NCBI RefSeq assembly: GCF_030814955.1
Contig: NZ_JAUSWB010000007.1
Span: forward strand, 186,001 to 250,000
Length of the DNA: 64,000 nt
Direction of reading: 5' to 3'
Source: Planomicrobium stackebrandtii
Lineage (GTDB): Bacteria; Bacillota; Bacilli; Bacillales_A; Planococcaceae
Of the stretch, positions 36,490 to 45,240 are shown piece after piece (positions within the stretch are counted from its first letter, which is position 1; each line of letters begins with the position of its first letter). The notes below the pieces were generated by a model, which was not told the origin of the DNA, did no database searches, and saw only the letters and a list, made by a program, of their open reading frames with translations. The position numbers and the translations under genes are program-made.

Positions 36490-36494
36490 CCGCC

Positions 36495-37511
36495 TTATAC
36501 CCACCCGCGCTCATACGGCACTGGAGCCGTGATATCGGCATTTAGCTCCTTGGCAGCGGTGTAAGCCCAGTATGGATCACGAAGCAATTCACGGGCAAGG
36601 AAGACCATATCCGCGCGGTTATTTTGAAGTATTTCCTCTGCCTGCGGGGGACTGGTAATCAAACCAACCGCTCCTGTCGCTATCGGTGTGTGCGTTTTAA
36701 TAGTTTCTGCAAAAGGCACCTGATAGCCAGGGTAGACAGAAATTTTTGCGGGAACGACAGCACCGGAGCTGACATCAATCAAATCTACGCCCTGCTGCTT
36801 CATCCATTGGCACATTTCCACATACTGTTCCGGTGTCATGCCGCCTTCGCTGTGATCATGTGCTGAGATTCGGACAAACAGCGGACCGCTCCATGCTTCA
36901 TTGACTGCATCAATGACTTGGCCCAAAAGGCGGTAGCGGTTTTCTGCGCTGCCGCCATATTCGTCGGTGCGTTTGTTTGTCAAAGGAGACAGGAACTGAT
37001 TGATCAAATAACCATGTGCCGCATGAAGTTCGATGACATCAAAGCCTGCTTTTTTTGCGCGGATGGCGCCATTTTTAAATGCCATAATTGTTTGTTCGAT
37101 ATCTTTGAAAGACATTTCTTTGGGTGTTTTGTAATTTTCATCAAACGCGATGGCACTTGCCGAGTAAATCTCACCTTCAATCGTCGCTTTTCTGCCAGCG
37201 TGAGCCAACTGAATGCCAGTTTTGGCACCGTTTTGCTGCATCAAACGAACAATTTCTGCCTGGCCCGCGATATGGCTGTCATCCCAGATGCCAAGATCCC
37301 TGGATGAAATACGCCCTTCAGGCTGGACCGCCGTTGCTTCGGTGATGATGAGGCCGACGCCTCCCACAGCACGAGTCGGGTAATGGATACGATGCCAGTC
37401 GGTTACTTGGCCGTCTTCCAGGTCACTTTGGTACATGCACATCGGCGCCATGACAATGCGGTTTTTAAAAATGGTTTGTTTTATTTCATAAGGTTCAAAT
37501 AACTTCGCCAT
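36495..37511 (-). CDS. namA: NADPH dehydrogenase NamA (old yellow enzyme, YqjM-like)
   Basis: 338 residues, exactly the length of YqjM-type enzymes. [28 protein letters not shown] carries the conserved start of the FMN barrel in its first 28 residues; [14 protein letters not shown] holds the substrate His pair; GGMTPEQY and GAVGLITSP follow. It reduces activated alkenes with NADPH and FMN. The ATG at 37511 has GGAGGATG upstream. It is convergent with the toxin-like locus. Confidence 0.94.
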   Translation of the reverse strand: MAKLFEPYEIKQTIFKNRIVMAPMCMYQSDLEDGQVTDWHRIHYPTRAVGGVGLIITEATAVQPEGRISSRDLGIWDDSHIAGQAEIVRLMQQNGAKTGIQLAHAGRKATIEGEIYSASAIAFDENYKTPKEMSFKDIEQTIMAFKNGAIRAKKAGFDVIELHAAHGYLINQFLSPLTNKRTDEYGGSAENRYRLLGQVIDAVNEAWSGPLFVRISAHDHSEGGMTPEQYVEMCQWMKQQGVDLIDVSSGAVVPAKISVYPGYQVPFAETIKTHTPIATGAVGLITSPPQAEEILQNNRADMVFLARELLRDPYWAYTAAKELNADITAPVPYERGWV

Positions 37512-37558
37512 CAAACATCCTCCTCACAGGTATACAACTCTAAAGTATACAGAAGAAT

Positions 37559-38362
37559 TTATTTAAATTCTTTTCCGAGCTCTTTTGACCGCTCAGAAGC
37601 CCGGGTTACGCATTCGCCAACGGTTTCTTTAAAGTGATTTTCCTCGAGAGAGCGCAATCCTGCCGCAGTTGTACCATTCGGGCTGGTTACTTTTTTGCGC
37701 AGCTCAGCAAAATCTTCCTGCTGCAGCATTTCGGCTGCACCCGCAAAAGTTTGGCGCACCAGTTTTTTTGCATCGGCGCTGGACAGGCCATTGGCTATAG
37801 CGGCCTCGGTCATCGCCTCTGCAAAATAGTAGATATAAGCGGGACCGCTGCCGGCAACGCCTGTCACAGCATGCAATTGTTCTTCTTCTACAACGGTTAC
37901 GCTGCCGATCGAAGACAGCAGATTCCGCAGTTCATGCTGCTGTTCTTTCGACACATGCTTGCTCCATGCCACGCCTGTTGCAGACTTGCCGATTTTGGCC
38001 GATGTATTCGGCATGGCACGTGCCACCGGAAAATTCCCGACATGTTTTTGGATGGTTTCGATTGAAACGCCGGCTGCGACCGATAAGATGACCGTATTGC
38101 CAGATAGCTTGTCTTTAATGCCGCTCAGTGCTGCTTCTACATCTTTAGGTTTCATCGCGAGCAAAACAAAATGAGCATCTTTCAACTCAGTTTTTTCGGC
38201 GCAGACAATATTAACCCCATATTCATCGCTTAAAAACTCCAAGCGGTCTTGATCTGATCGGTTCATCACCGATATTTCTTCCGGTTTCATAATTCGTTTA
38301 TTGATCCAGCCGTGGATCATGGACTCAGCCATCGATCCGGCTCCTACGCAGACTATTTTCAT
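37559..38362 (-). CDS. proC: Pyrroline-5-carboxylate reductase
   Basis: 267 residues: N-terminal NADP motif VCVGAGSMAESMIHGW, ARAMPNTSAKIGKSATG, VTGVAGSGPAYIYYFAEAM and the C-terminal TSPNGTTAAGLRSLEE. It makes proline from P5C. It is preceded on its strand by a T-box leader, so proline starvation should induce it. An in-frame GTG lies nine bases upstream, but the ATG at 38362 has better spacing from GAAAGAG. Confidence 0.95.
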   Translation of the reverse strand: MKIVCVGAGSMAESMIHGWINKRIMKPEEISVMNRSDQDRLEFLSDEYGVNIVCAEKTELKDAHFVLLAMKPKDVEAALSGIKDKLSGNTVILSVAAGVSIETIQKHVGNFPVARAMPNTSAKIGKSATGVAWSKHVSKEQQHELRNLLSSIGSVTVVEEEQLHAVTGVAGSGPAYIYYFAEAMTEAAIANGLSSADAKKLVRQTFAGAAEMLQQEDFAELRKKVTSPNGTTAAGLRSLEENHFKETVGECVTRASERSKELGKEFK

Positions 38363-38388
38363 GTTATTCACTCTCTTTCCTCAAATTA

Positions 38389-38625
38389 AAAAGCGCATTC
38401 ATCCCTGTTTATACAAGGACGAAAACGCTTTGTTTCCGCGGTACCACCTAAGTTTGCCATAAAGACACCACTCGATATCCATAACGCGGACTAACGGCCG
38501 TGTTTTCACGGCAGCTCAAAAGAAGGTTCCACAAAGGAGAGGGGGTGCGCATCTCAGCTGCAGCGGCACTCTCTTAGCACCATCACTCCGTGTACTGGCC
38601 TTTTATCTTCGCTCACATATGTTAC
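38389..38625 (-). promoter_or_regulatory. T-box riboswitch upstream of proC
   Basis: On the minus strand the conserved T-box core AGGTGGTACCGCGG occupies 38449-38436. It is followed by a terminator hairpin (CGTTTTCGTCC ... GGATGAATGCG, T run, ending near 38389). Stem I features (AGTA, AGAGAG, GGAACC) lie at about 38610-38515. The triplet after GGAA reads CCU (38526-38524), a proline codon, consistent with sensing uncharged tRNA-Pro; the exact specifier is inferred. The plus strand here encodes nothing. Confidence 0.88.
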
Positions 38626-38735
38626 TGAATTATAGAGGATAGACCGGCTTCTTGTCAAACTGCGTAAAGGAGTGACGGCATCCTGATTTCCATGTATGAT
38701 AGATGAATAGTGATTCATTTGGAGGAGATGGCATT

Positions 38736-39683
38736 TTGACTTTACATAAGATTATTATTCCCACGCCGTTTGCAGTTGGAGACGTAAACTCCTATTTGCT
38801 GAAAGGCGATTTGTTGACTTTGATTGATGCCGGGCCGAAAACCCCGGAAGCTTGGCTGGCCATCAAAGCCGGACTCAAGGAATTTGGTGTAGAACCTGGT
38901 GACATTGAACAAGTTGTGCTGACCCATCATCACCCTGATCACGCCGGATGGGTGGATGGTTTTGAAAATGCAAAATTATATGGGCATCCGTATAATGATC
39001 TGTGGCTTCGCCGCGATCAAGGTTTTTTTGAGTATCATGATGCATTCTACATGGAGCGGTTGAAAGAAGAAGGAGTGCCGGGCGACCTGGAATTTTGGGT
39101 GAAAAAAATGAAACGGCCCTTAAACTTGATGGGCAGCAGGCCTTTGGATATGGCGATCAATGAAGGAGATGTCTTGCCGGGCCACCCGGAATGGCAAGTT
39201 CTCGAAACGCTTGGCCATGCACAGAGCCATTTATCGTTCTGGAACAAAGAGACGCGTGAAATGATTGGCGGCGATCACGTCATCGCTAAAGTATCGTCTA
39301 ACCCATTGATCGAACCGCCGCTCGACCCAGCACAGGGACGCCCAAAATCACTCCTCCAGTACAACGCTTCTCTTAGCCGGCTGCTAAAAATGCCGATTGA
39401 TGTAATATACAGTGGGCATGGGGAAGAAGTACACAATGTAAATGAGCTGATTACCAACCGTTTGGCAAAGCAGCATCAGCGGGCTATGAAAGCCCTCGGC
39501 ATGATTGGCGAAAGACAGCTCACAGTCTATGAACTGACAAAAGAATTGTTTGCTCATGCATATGAAAAGGAATTGGGATTGACTTTATCCGAGACGATCG
39601 GACAGATTGATTACCTGCTGGAAGAAGGCTTGATTTCCGAGCGTTTAGGGGATGACGGCATCTTCTACTATAATAAGGTATAA
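38736..39683 (+). CDS. MBL-fold metallo-hydrolase (YqjP-like)
   Basis: 315 residues. Metallo-beta-lactamase motif VLTHHHPDHAGWVDGF, later metal His in LGHAQSHLSF and GGDHVIAK, and SGHGEEVHN; the C-terminal part has a winged-helix-like end (YLLEEGLISERLGDDG). Substrate unknown. TTG start at 38736 with GGAGGAG upstream; an earlier ATG at 38703 lacks a site. B. subtilis yqjP follows proI in the same order. Confidence 0.88.
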   Translation: MTLHKIIIPTPFAVGDVNSYLLKGDLLTLIDAGPKTPEAWLAIKAGLKEFGVEPGDIEQVVLTHHHPDHAGWVDGFENAKLYGHPYNDLWLRRDQGFFEYHDAFYMERLKEEGVPGDLEFWVKKMKRPLNLMGSRPLDMAINEGDVLPGHPEWQVLETLGHAQSHLSFWNKETREMIGGDHVIAKVSSNPLIEPPLDPAQGRPKSLLQYNASLSRLLKMPIDVIYSGHGEEVHNVNELITNRLAKQHQRAMKALGMIGERQLTVYELTKELFAHAYEKELGLTLSETIGQIDYLLEEGLISERLGDDGIFYYNKV

Positions 39684-39698
39684 ACTCAATGCTGATAA

Positions 39699-39727
39699 TT
39701 GCAACTCTTCTGTACAACAGGTAAAAT
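39699..39727 (+). promoter_or_regulatory. Sigma-A promoter for the lipoprotein gene
   Basis: TTGCAA (39699-39704), 17 bases, TAAAAT (39722-39727), about 47 bases before the TTG start. Confidence 0.6.
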
Positions 39728-39780
39728 TAGGCTGTCAGTTTTAATACATCACGAATTCACAGGAAAAGGATTGAGTAGCT

Positions 39781-40341
39781 TTGAAAAAATGGAGTTTATT
39801 TTTAGCCGGCGTCTTGTTGCTTGCCGCATGTTCAAACGAAGAAGCCGAACCGGCTGAAACTGAAGAAGCGGATGAAACAGAAATGGCCGTAGAACAGCAA
39901 GGCATGACTGAAGAAGGATTTATTACGCAAGTCAGCGGAGAAGACATTTTGGTCAACAGCATTTATTTCAGCATTCCTGAAGATGTCAATGTCCAGTTCA
40001 GCGATGGCGCTGAAACGACTGAAGGTGAAATTCGCGATATCCGTACGGGCATGAAAGTCAGCATGGATTATCAGGGACCGCTCGCGGAATCTTTCCCGAT
40101 GCAAGGGGAAGCAGAAACCATCACCATCCTGACAGATGAGGATTCCGTCAAACAATCTGATGCGCTTGAAGCGTTCATCAATCAGGAGCAATTGCCGAGA
40201 TTGATCATGATGGGTCAGCCAATTGTGCGCGATAACGAAATCGGTTTTTTGTTCAGCAATATGGAAACCGGAGAAGTCTCGGAAGTGCGGATTGATCTTG
40301 ATACTCATGAATATACAATTGGTGGAGAACCAAGCGAATAA
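39781..40341 (+). CDS. Predicted lipoprotein with a DUF3221-like beta domain
   Basis: 186 residues. Signal peptide MKKWSLFLAGVLLLAACS with lipobox LLAAC, an acidic linker (Glu/Thr-rich, residues 20-42), then a small beta domain (EGFITQVSGEDILVNS, KVSMDYQGPLAESFP) resembling DUF3221 or OB-like stress lipoproteins, and a C-terminal part I do not recognise. TTG start with AAAGGA upstream. Function unknown; located on the outer face of the membrane. Confidence 0.75.
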   Translation: MKKWSLFLAGVLLLAACSNEEAEPAETEEADETEMAVEQQGMTEEGFITQVSGEDILVNSIYFSIPEDVNVQFSDGAETTEGEIRDIRTGMKVSMDYQGPLAESFPMQGEAETITILTDEDSVKQSDALEAFINQEQLPRLIMMGQPIVRDNEIGFLFSNMETGEVSEVRIDLDTHEYTIGGEPSE

Positions 40342-40347
40342 AAAATC

Positions 40348-40373
40348 AAAAGCGGCCATTGCCGCTTTTTTTC
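40348..40373 (+). terminator. Rho-independent terminator
   Basis: AAAAGCGGC and GCCGCTTTTT around ATT, followed by Ts, after the lipoprotein gene. Confidence 0.8.
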
Positions 40374-40396
40374 ATGAAAAATTATGATTGTATCTC

Positions 40397-40462
40397 TTGC
40401 ACTCGACAAATATCCATGATATAGTTTGTATATTCATTTCGAACATTGCATAAAAATACATT
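40397..40462 (+). promoter_or_regulatory. argGH promoter with ARG box
   Basis: TTGCAC (40397-40402), 17 bases, TATAGT (40420-40425). ATTGCATAAAAATACATT (40445-40462) matches the arginine-repressor operator pattern wNTGNATwwwwATNCANw at every position. A half site ATTCATT lies at 40432-40438. AhrC bound here should block initiation. Confidence 0.75.
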
Positions 40463-40475
40463 GGAGGTTTTCATA

Positions 40476-41708
40476 TTGAATAAAAAGATTGTACTCGCAT
40501 ACTCAGGTGGATTAGATACATCGGTGGCCATTCCGTGGCTGAAAGGACAAGGCTACGACGTCGTCGCTGTTTGCCTGGATATCGGGGAAGGCAAAGATTT
40601 GGACTTTATCAAACAAAAAGCGCTTCAAGTTGGAGCGGTTGAAAGTTATATGATTGATGCGAGAGATGAATTTGCGGATGAATATGCATTAATCTCATTG
40701 CAGGCACATACGCTTTACGAAGGCAAATATCCATTGGTATCTGCACTGTCACGTCCGTTGATTTCGAAGAAATTGGTCGAAATCGCTGAAGCGACTGGAT
40801 CAACTGCTGTAGCACATGGCTGCACAGGTAAAGGCAATGACCAGGTGCGTTTTGAAGTTTCCATCAAATCATTGAATCCGAACCTGGAAGTCGTAGCACC
40901 GGTACGTGCTTGGGCTTGGTCACGTGACGAAGAAATCGCTTATGCCAAAGAGCATAACATTCCGATCCCTGTGAATTTGGACAGCCCGTTCTCAATCGAC
41001 CAAAACCTATGGGGCCGTGCAAATGAATGTGGCGTCCTGGAAGATCCATGGGCAACGCCGCCGGAAGAAGCTTATGACATCACCTCTTCATTGGAAAACA
41101 CACCGGATACACCGGATATTGTCGAAATTGAATTCGTCAATGGTGTTCCAACTCAATTGAATGGCGTTTCGTACTCATTCTCTAAATTAATCCTTGAACT
41201 GAATGAAATCGCGGGCAAACACGGTGTGGGAAGAATTGACCATATTGAAAACAGATTGGTCGGCATCAAATCCCGTGAAATCTATGAAGCTCCTGCCGCA
41301 ATGACTTTAATTGCAGCACACAAAGAACTGGAAGACATCACGTTGGTAAAAGAAATGGCCCATTTCAAACCGGTCATCGAAAAGAAATTAACCGAACTGA
41401 TCTATGAAGGTCTTTGGTTCTCTCCACTGCGTATCGCATTGGAAGCCTTCCTGAAAGAAACACAGGTTTTTGTCAACGGAACGGTACGTGTAAAACTGTT
41501 TAAAGGACATGCGATCATCGAAGGCCGTAAGTCACCAAACTCTCTGTACAGCGAGCAATTGGCAACTTATTCTACAGATGATACATTCAACCATGAATCC
41601 GCAGTCGGCTTTATCGAATTATGGGGCCTTCCGACAGTCGTCAATGCAATGGTCAACAAGAAAGAAGTTGCGGTTCCAGAAGAATTGAAAGAGAAGGTGA
41701 AATCATGA
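40476..41708 (+). CDS. argG: Argininosuccinate synthase
   Basis: 410 residues. The ATP-binding P-loop [30 protein letters not shown], and [17 protein letters not shown]. It joins citrulline and aspartate. TTG start at 40476 with TTGGAGG upstream. Its stop overlaps the argH start (ATGA). Confidence 0.96.
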   Translation: MNKKIVLAYSGGLDTSVAIPWLKGQGYDVVAVCLDIGEGKDLDFIKQKALQVGAVESYMIDARDEFADEYALISLQAHTLYEGKYPLVSALSRPLISKKLVEIAEATGSTAVAHGCTGKGNDQVRFEVSIKSLNPNLEVVAPVRAWAWSRDEEIAYAKEHNIPIPVNLDSPFSIDQNLWGRANECGVLEDPWATPPEEAYDITSSLENTPDTPDIVEIEFVNGVPTQLNGVSYSFSKLILELNEIAGKHGVGRIDHIENRLVGIKSREIYEAPAAMTLIAAHKELEDITLVKEMAHFKPVIEKKLTELIYEGLWFSPLRIALEAFLKETQVFVNGTVRVKLFKGHAIIEGRKSPNSLYSEQLATYSTDDTFNHESAVGFIELWGLPTVVNAMVNKKEVAVPEELKEKVKS

Positions 41709-43078
41709 CCAAACTGTGGGGCGGCCGTTTTCAAAAATCGGCCGAACAGTGGGTCGATGAGTTCGGTGCTTCAATTTCCTACGATCAAAAATTGGTAATG
41801 GAGGATCTGGAAGGCAGCACAGCGCATGTAAAAATGCTGGCGGCCTGCCAGATTCTTTCTGAAGAAGATGGAGCGCTGATCTTATCCGGTCTTGAAACGC
41901 TGAAACAAAAAGCGCGAGACGGCGATTTGGAATATAGCGTATCCAACGAAGACATCCACTTAAACTTGGAAAAACATTTAATCGACGAAATTGGTCCGAT
42001 CGGCGGCAAGCTGCACACGGCCAGAAGCCGCAATGATCAGGTAGCAACAGATATGCATTTGTATTTGAAAAACCGTGTCCAGGAGATTATTGAAGCCATT
42101 ACGGCTTTCCAGGATGCCATCGTAACGCAGGCAGAAACGCATGTGGAAACGATTGTACCGGGCTATACTCACCTTCAGCGTGCCCAGCCGATTTCATTCG
42201 GCCATCACTTGATGACGTATTTCTGGATGCTCCAGCGCGACAAGGAGCGGTTGGCGGAATCGCTGAAACGCATTGATATTTCCCCGCTTGGAGCGGGGGC
42301 AATGTCAGGTACAACCTTCCCAATTGACCGTGAAATGTCAGCTGAGCTATTGGGCTTTTCAACTGTTTACCAAAACAGTTTGGATGCTGTCAGCGATCGC
42401 GACTTTATTCTTGAATTTCTCAGCAATTCCTCCATGCTAATGATGCACTTGTCGCGTTTTGCCGAGGAAATCATCCTTTGGTCAAGCGAAGAGTTCCGTT
42501 TTATCGAGCTGGATGATACCTTCTCGACAGGATCAAGCATCATGCCGCAAAAGAAAAATCCCGATATGGCGGAACTGATCCGCGGAAAGACCGGACGCGT
42601 CTACGGCAATTTGTTTGGCTTGCTGACGACGTTGAAAGGGCTGCCGCTGGCTTACAACAAAGACATGCAGGAAGACAAAGAAGGCATGTTTGATACGGTC
42701 CACACCTTGATGGGGTCATTGCCGATCTTCGAAGGCATGATCCGCACCATGACGGTACGCACGGATTCCATGGAAAAAGCCGTGCATTCCGATTTCTCCA
42801 ATGCGACGGAATTGGCGGATTACTTGGCTGCCAAAGGCATGCCGTTCCGCGAAGCGCATGATGTGACCGGGAAACTGGTTTTCACATGCATCCAGCGCGG
42901 GTATTTCCTAAAAGACCTGCCGCTCGCTGATCTCCAGGAAGCGAGTCCACTGATCGATGAAGACATTTACAATACATTGATGCCGAGAACTGCAGTAGAG
43001 AGAAGAAACTCACTGGGCGGCACAGGTTTTGAACAAGTACATCATCAATTGGGACTTGCCAAGCAACTCATCGGGTAA
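41705..43078 (+). CDS. argH: Argininosuccinate lyase
   Basis: 457 residues of the fumarase/aspartase superfamily: KLWGGRFQ at the N terminus, [18 protein letters not shown], catalytic loop signature [12 protein letters not shown]. It splits argininosuccinate into arginine and fumarate. ATG at 41705 overlaps the argG stop. Confidence 0.96.
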   Translation: MTKLWGGRFQKSAEQWVDEFGASISYDQKLVMEDLEGSTAHVKMLAACQILSEEDGALILSGLETLKQKARDGDLEYSVSNEDIHLNLEKHLIDEIGPIGGKLHTARSRNDQVATDMHLYLKNRVQEIIEAITAFQDAIVTQAETHVETIVPGYTHLQRAQPISFGHHLMTYFWMLQRDKERLAESLKRIDISPLGAGAMSGTTFPIDREMSAELLGFSTVYQNSLDAVSDRDFILEFLSNSSMLMMHLSRFAEEIILWSSEEFRFIELDDTFSTGSSIMPQKKNPDMAELIRGKTGRVYGNLFGLLTTLKGLPLAYNKDMQEDKEGMFDTVHTLMGSLPIFEGMIRTMTVRTDSMEKAVHSDFSNATELADYLAAKGMPFREAHDVTGKLVFTCIQRGYFLKDLPLADLQEASPLIDEDIYNTLMPRTAVERRNSLGGTGFEQVHHQLGLAKQLIG

Positions 43079-43128
43079 AAAGTCCATACTATAAAGCCGC
43101 CGCGGTTGGTACCCGCTGTCGGTCAATA

Positions 43129-43178
43129 AAAGCCAATTTTCCTCATCCCCTATGGAAAATTGGCTTTTATTTTTTTTT
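43129..43178 (+). terminator. Rho-independent terminator after argGH
   Basis: AAAAGCCAATTTTCC and GGAAAATTGGCTTTT form a 15-bp stem followed by a long T run. Confidence 0.88.
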
Positions 43179-43485
43179 GTCTTTTTTCAGAATGAATTGT
43201 GCATTAGCAGTTCTCTTTTTTGGAGTATCCTCCCCTTCATCCGAAAGACTGATTTATTTTGCAAATCGAAATATTCTCTTTCCAATAGTTGGCAGGTTTT
43301 GCTAAAATAAAGAGAAACTTTGTTCGGTAGGCTTTTCATTTTTCATAGTTTTTTTTACTGTGCTGTGTCTAGGTGCTTGTTATGCTTAACCGTCCATTAC
43401 GGCTAGAAAAAGTAAAGCTGCTCCGCATCGCCACAGAGTGCAAAGACAAAACAATAAAAACTTTAAACAGCAAGGAGCAAAGGCA
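43179..43485. other. Leader region before the ABC transporter operon
   Basis: About 300 bases without an established gene. TTTCCA and an extended -10 TGC-TAAAAT near 43284-43314 may be the promoter, giving a leader of about 165 bases. A 54-codon frame (43382-43546) overlaps the transporter start in another frame; its AGGTG site is weak. Nothing else was recognised. Confidence 0.35.
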
Positions 43486-45240
43486 ATGCGTGTATTTTGG
43501 GAGTTGGGCTGGTTTTTTAAGGAACGGAAAGAGCAATACATATTAGGTATATTCCTGCTGCTGATAGTTGCATTTCTCGGTGTGTTGCCTCCACGGATTA
43601 TTGGATTTGTGGTCGACCGCATCAGCCAGGACACCTTGACGCCGGAATATCTGCTCCAGTGGCTTGGAATTTTGGCAGCGGCAGCTTTGGCAATGTATGT
43701 GCTCAGGTATGCATGGCGGCTGCTGATTTTTGGATCGTCCATCCTTTTGGCGCGAAATCTGCGGGAGCGGCTGTTTCAGCACTTCACACAAATGTCTCCC
43801 GCTTTTTACCAGAAGCGGCGTGTTGGTGATTTGATGGCCCATGCCACCAATGATTTGCAGGCGGTTCAGCAAACAGCCGGGGCGGGTGTCCTGACGCTTG
43901 TGGATTCGATAGCGACAGGAGGCTTTGTCATCGCGGCGATGGCGATCACCATCGATTGGAAGTTGACTTTGATTGTGCTTTTGCCGATGCCGCTGATGGC
44001 TTACATGACCAATTATTACGGCAAACTGATGCACCAGCGCTTTCACGGGGCACAGGAAGCATTTTCAGGATTGAACGACAAAACGCAGGAAAGCATTTCC
44101 GGAATGAAAGTCATCAAGACTTTTGGCCAGGAGCAGCAGGATATCGAGGATTTCACCAAAATGTCAGAACGGGTGGTGGCTGAAAACATCCGGGTAGCGC
44201 GCGTCGACTCCCTTTTTGATCCAACGATTTCTGCAATCATCGGCGTCTGCTATTTTCTGACCATCAGCTTCGGGTCTTATTTCGTTGTGAATGGGGATAT
44301 GACTATCGGTGATTTGGTTGCTTTTACTGCCTATCTTGGCCTGTTGGTTTGGCCGATGCTGGCGTTCGGCTGGTTGTTCAATATCGTGGAACGCGGACGC
44401 GCTTCGTATGACCGCATCCGCTTGCTGCTGGCAGAACCGATCGATATCGATGACCGTAAAGATGCCATTGACGAGGATCCGACAGGCGATTTGACCGTAT
44501 CGCTCGATCGTTTCCAATTTACCGGAGATCAACGAACGGCGTTGAGAAATGTCCATTTTACAGTGAAGCGCGGCGAAACGCTTGGGATAGCTGGCAAAAC
44601 AGGTTCCGGGAAATCCGCCATCCTCCGTTTGCTGCTGCGTGAATTTGATAATTACGAAGGTTCGATCTTGTTTGGCGGCAACTCAATCGACAGCTTTAAA
44701 AAGCAGCGGTTGAGGCAGGCAATCGGCTATGTTCCCCAAGACCATTTCTTGTTTTCTACCAGCATAGCCGGAAATATTGCTTTTGCACGTCCGGATGCCA
44801 GCTTGCAGAGTGTTCAGGAAGCGGCTGCACTTGCCCATATCCATGAAGACATCCTGAACTTTACAGACGGCTATGCAACGATGGTCGGGGAACGCGGTGT
44901 ATCGTTGTCAGGCGGGCAAAAACAGCGTATTTCCATTGCACGGGCACTCATGACAAAGCCTGAATTGCTGATTTTAGATGATTCCTTATCTGCTGTAGAT
45001 GCCAAAACAGAAGAGGCCATTTTAAAAGCATTGAAAAAAACCCGCACGGGAAAAACCACCATCATTACCTCTCACCGGTTGAGCGCTATTCAGCATGCCC
45101 ATCAAATCCTGGTAATGGACGGGGGCACGGTTGCCGAAATCGGTTCACATGAAGAGTTGATGAGGAAAAAAGGGCGCTATTATGAAATGTACGAGCTTCA
45201 GCAATTAGAAGCGCTCGTCGAACAGGGAGGTGAGGCATAG
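43486..45240 (+). CDS. bmrC: Heterodimeric ABC multidrug exporter, BmrC/YheI-like subunit
   Basis: 584 residues. Six membrane helices (about 20-290) and one nucleotide-binding domain with Walker A GKTGSGKSAI, Q-loop VPQDHFLF, signature LSGGQKQR and Walker B LLILDDSLSAVD. The residue after the Walker B Asp is Asp rather than the catalytic Glu, as in BmrC-type subunits that form the degenerate ATP site. ATG at 43486 with AAGGAG. The partner begins at the next base. Confidence 0.88.
   Translation: MRVFWELGWFFKERKEQYILGIFLLLIVAFLGVLPPRIIGFVVDRISQDTLTPEYLLQWLGILAAAALAMYVLRYAWRLLIFGSSILLARNLRERLFQHFTQMSPAFYQKRRVGDLMAHATNDLQAVQQTAGAGVLTLVDSIATGGFVIAAMAITIDWKLTLIVLLPMPLMAYMTNYYGKLMHQRFHGAQEAFSGLNDKTQESISGMKVIKTFGQEQQDIEDFTKMSERVVAENIRVARVDSLFDPTISAIIGVCYFLTISFGSYFVVNGDMTIGDLVAFTAYLGLLVWPMLAFGWLFNIVERGRASYDRIRLLLAEPIDIDDRKDAIDEDPTGDLTVSLDRFQFTGDQRTALRNVHFTVKRGETLGIAGKTGSGKSAILRLLLREFDNYEGSILFGGNSIDSFKKQRLRQAIGYVPQDHFLFSTSIAGNIAFARPDASLQSVQEAAALAHIHEDILNFTDGYATMVGERGVSLSGGQKQRISIARALMTKPELLILDDSLSAVDAKTEEAILKALKKTRTGKTTIITSHRLSAIQHAHQILVMDGGTVAEIGSHEELMRKKGRYYEMYELQQLEALVEQGGEA

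Noticed and set aside
43095..43125. CGCGGTTGGTACCCGC after argH as a second T-box
   Set aside because: It resembles the T-box core, but there is no stem I or specifier loop around it, and the following terminator serves argGH.
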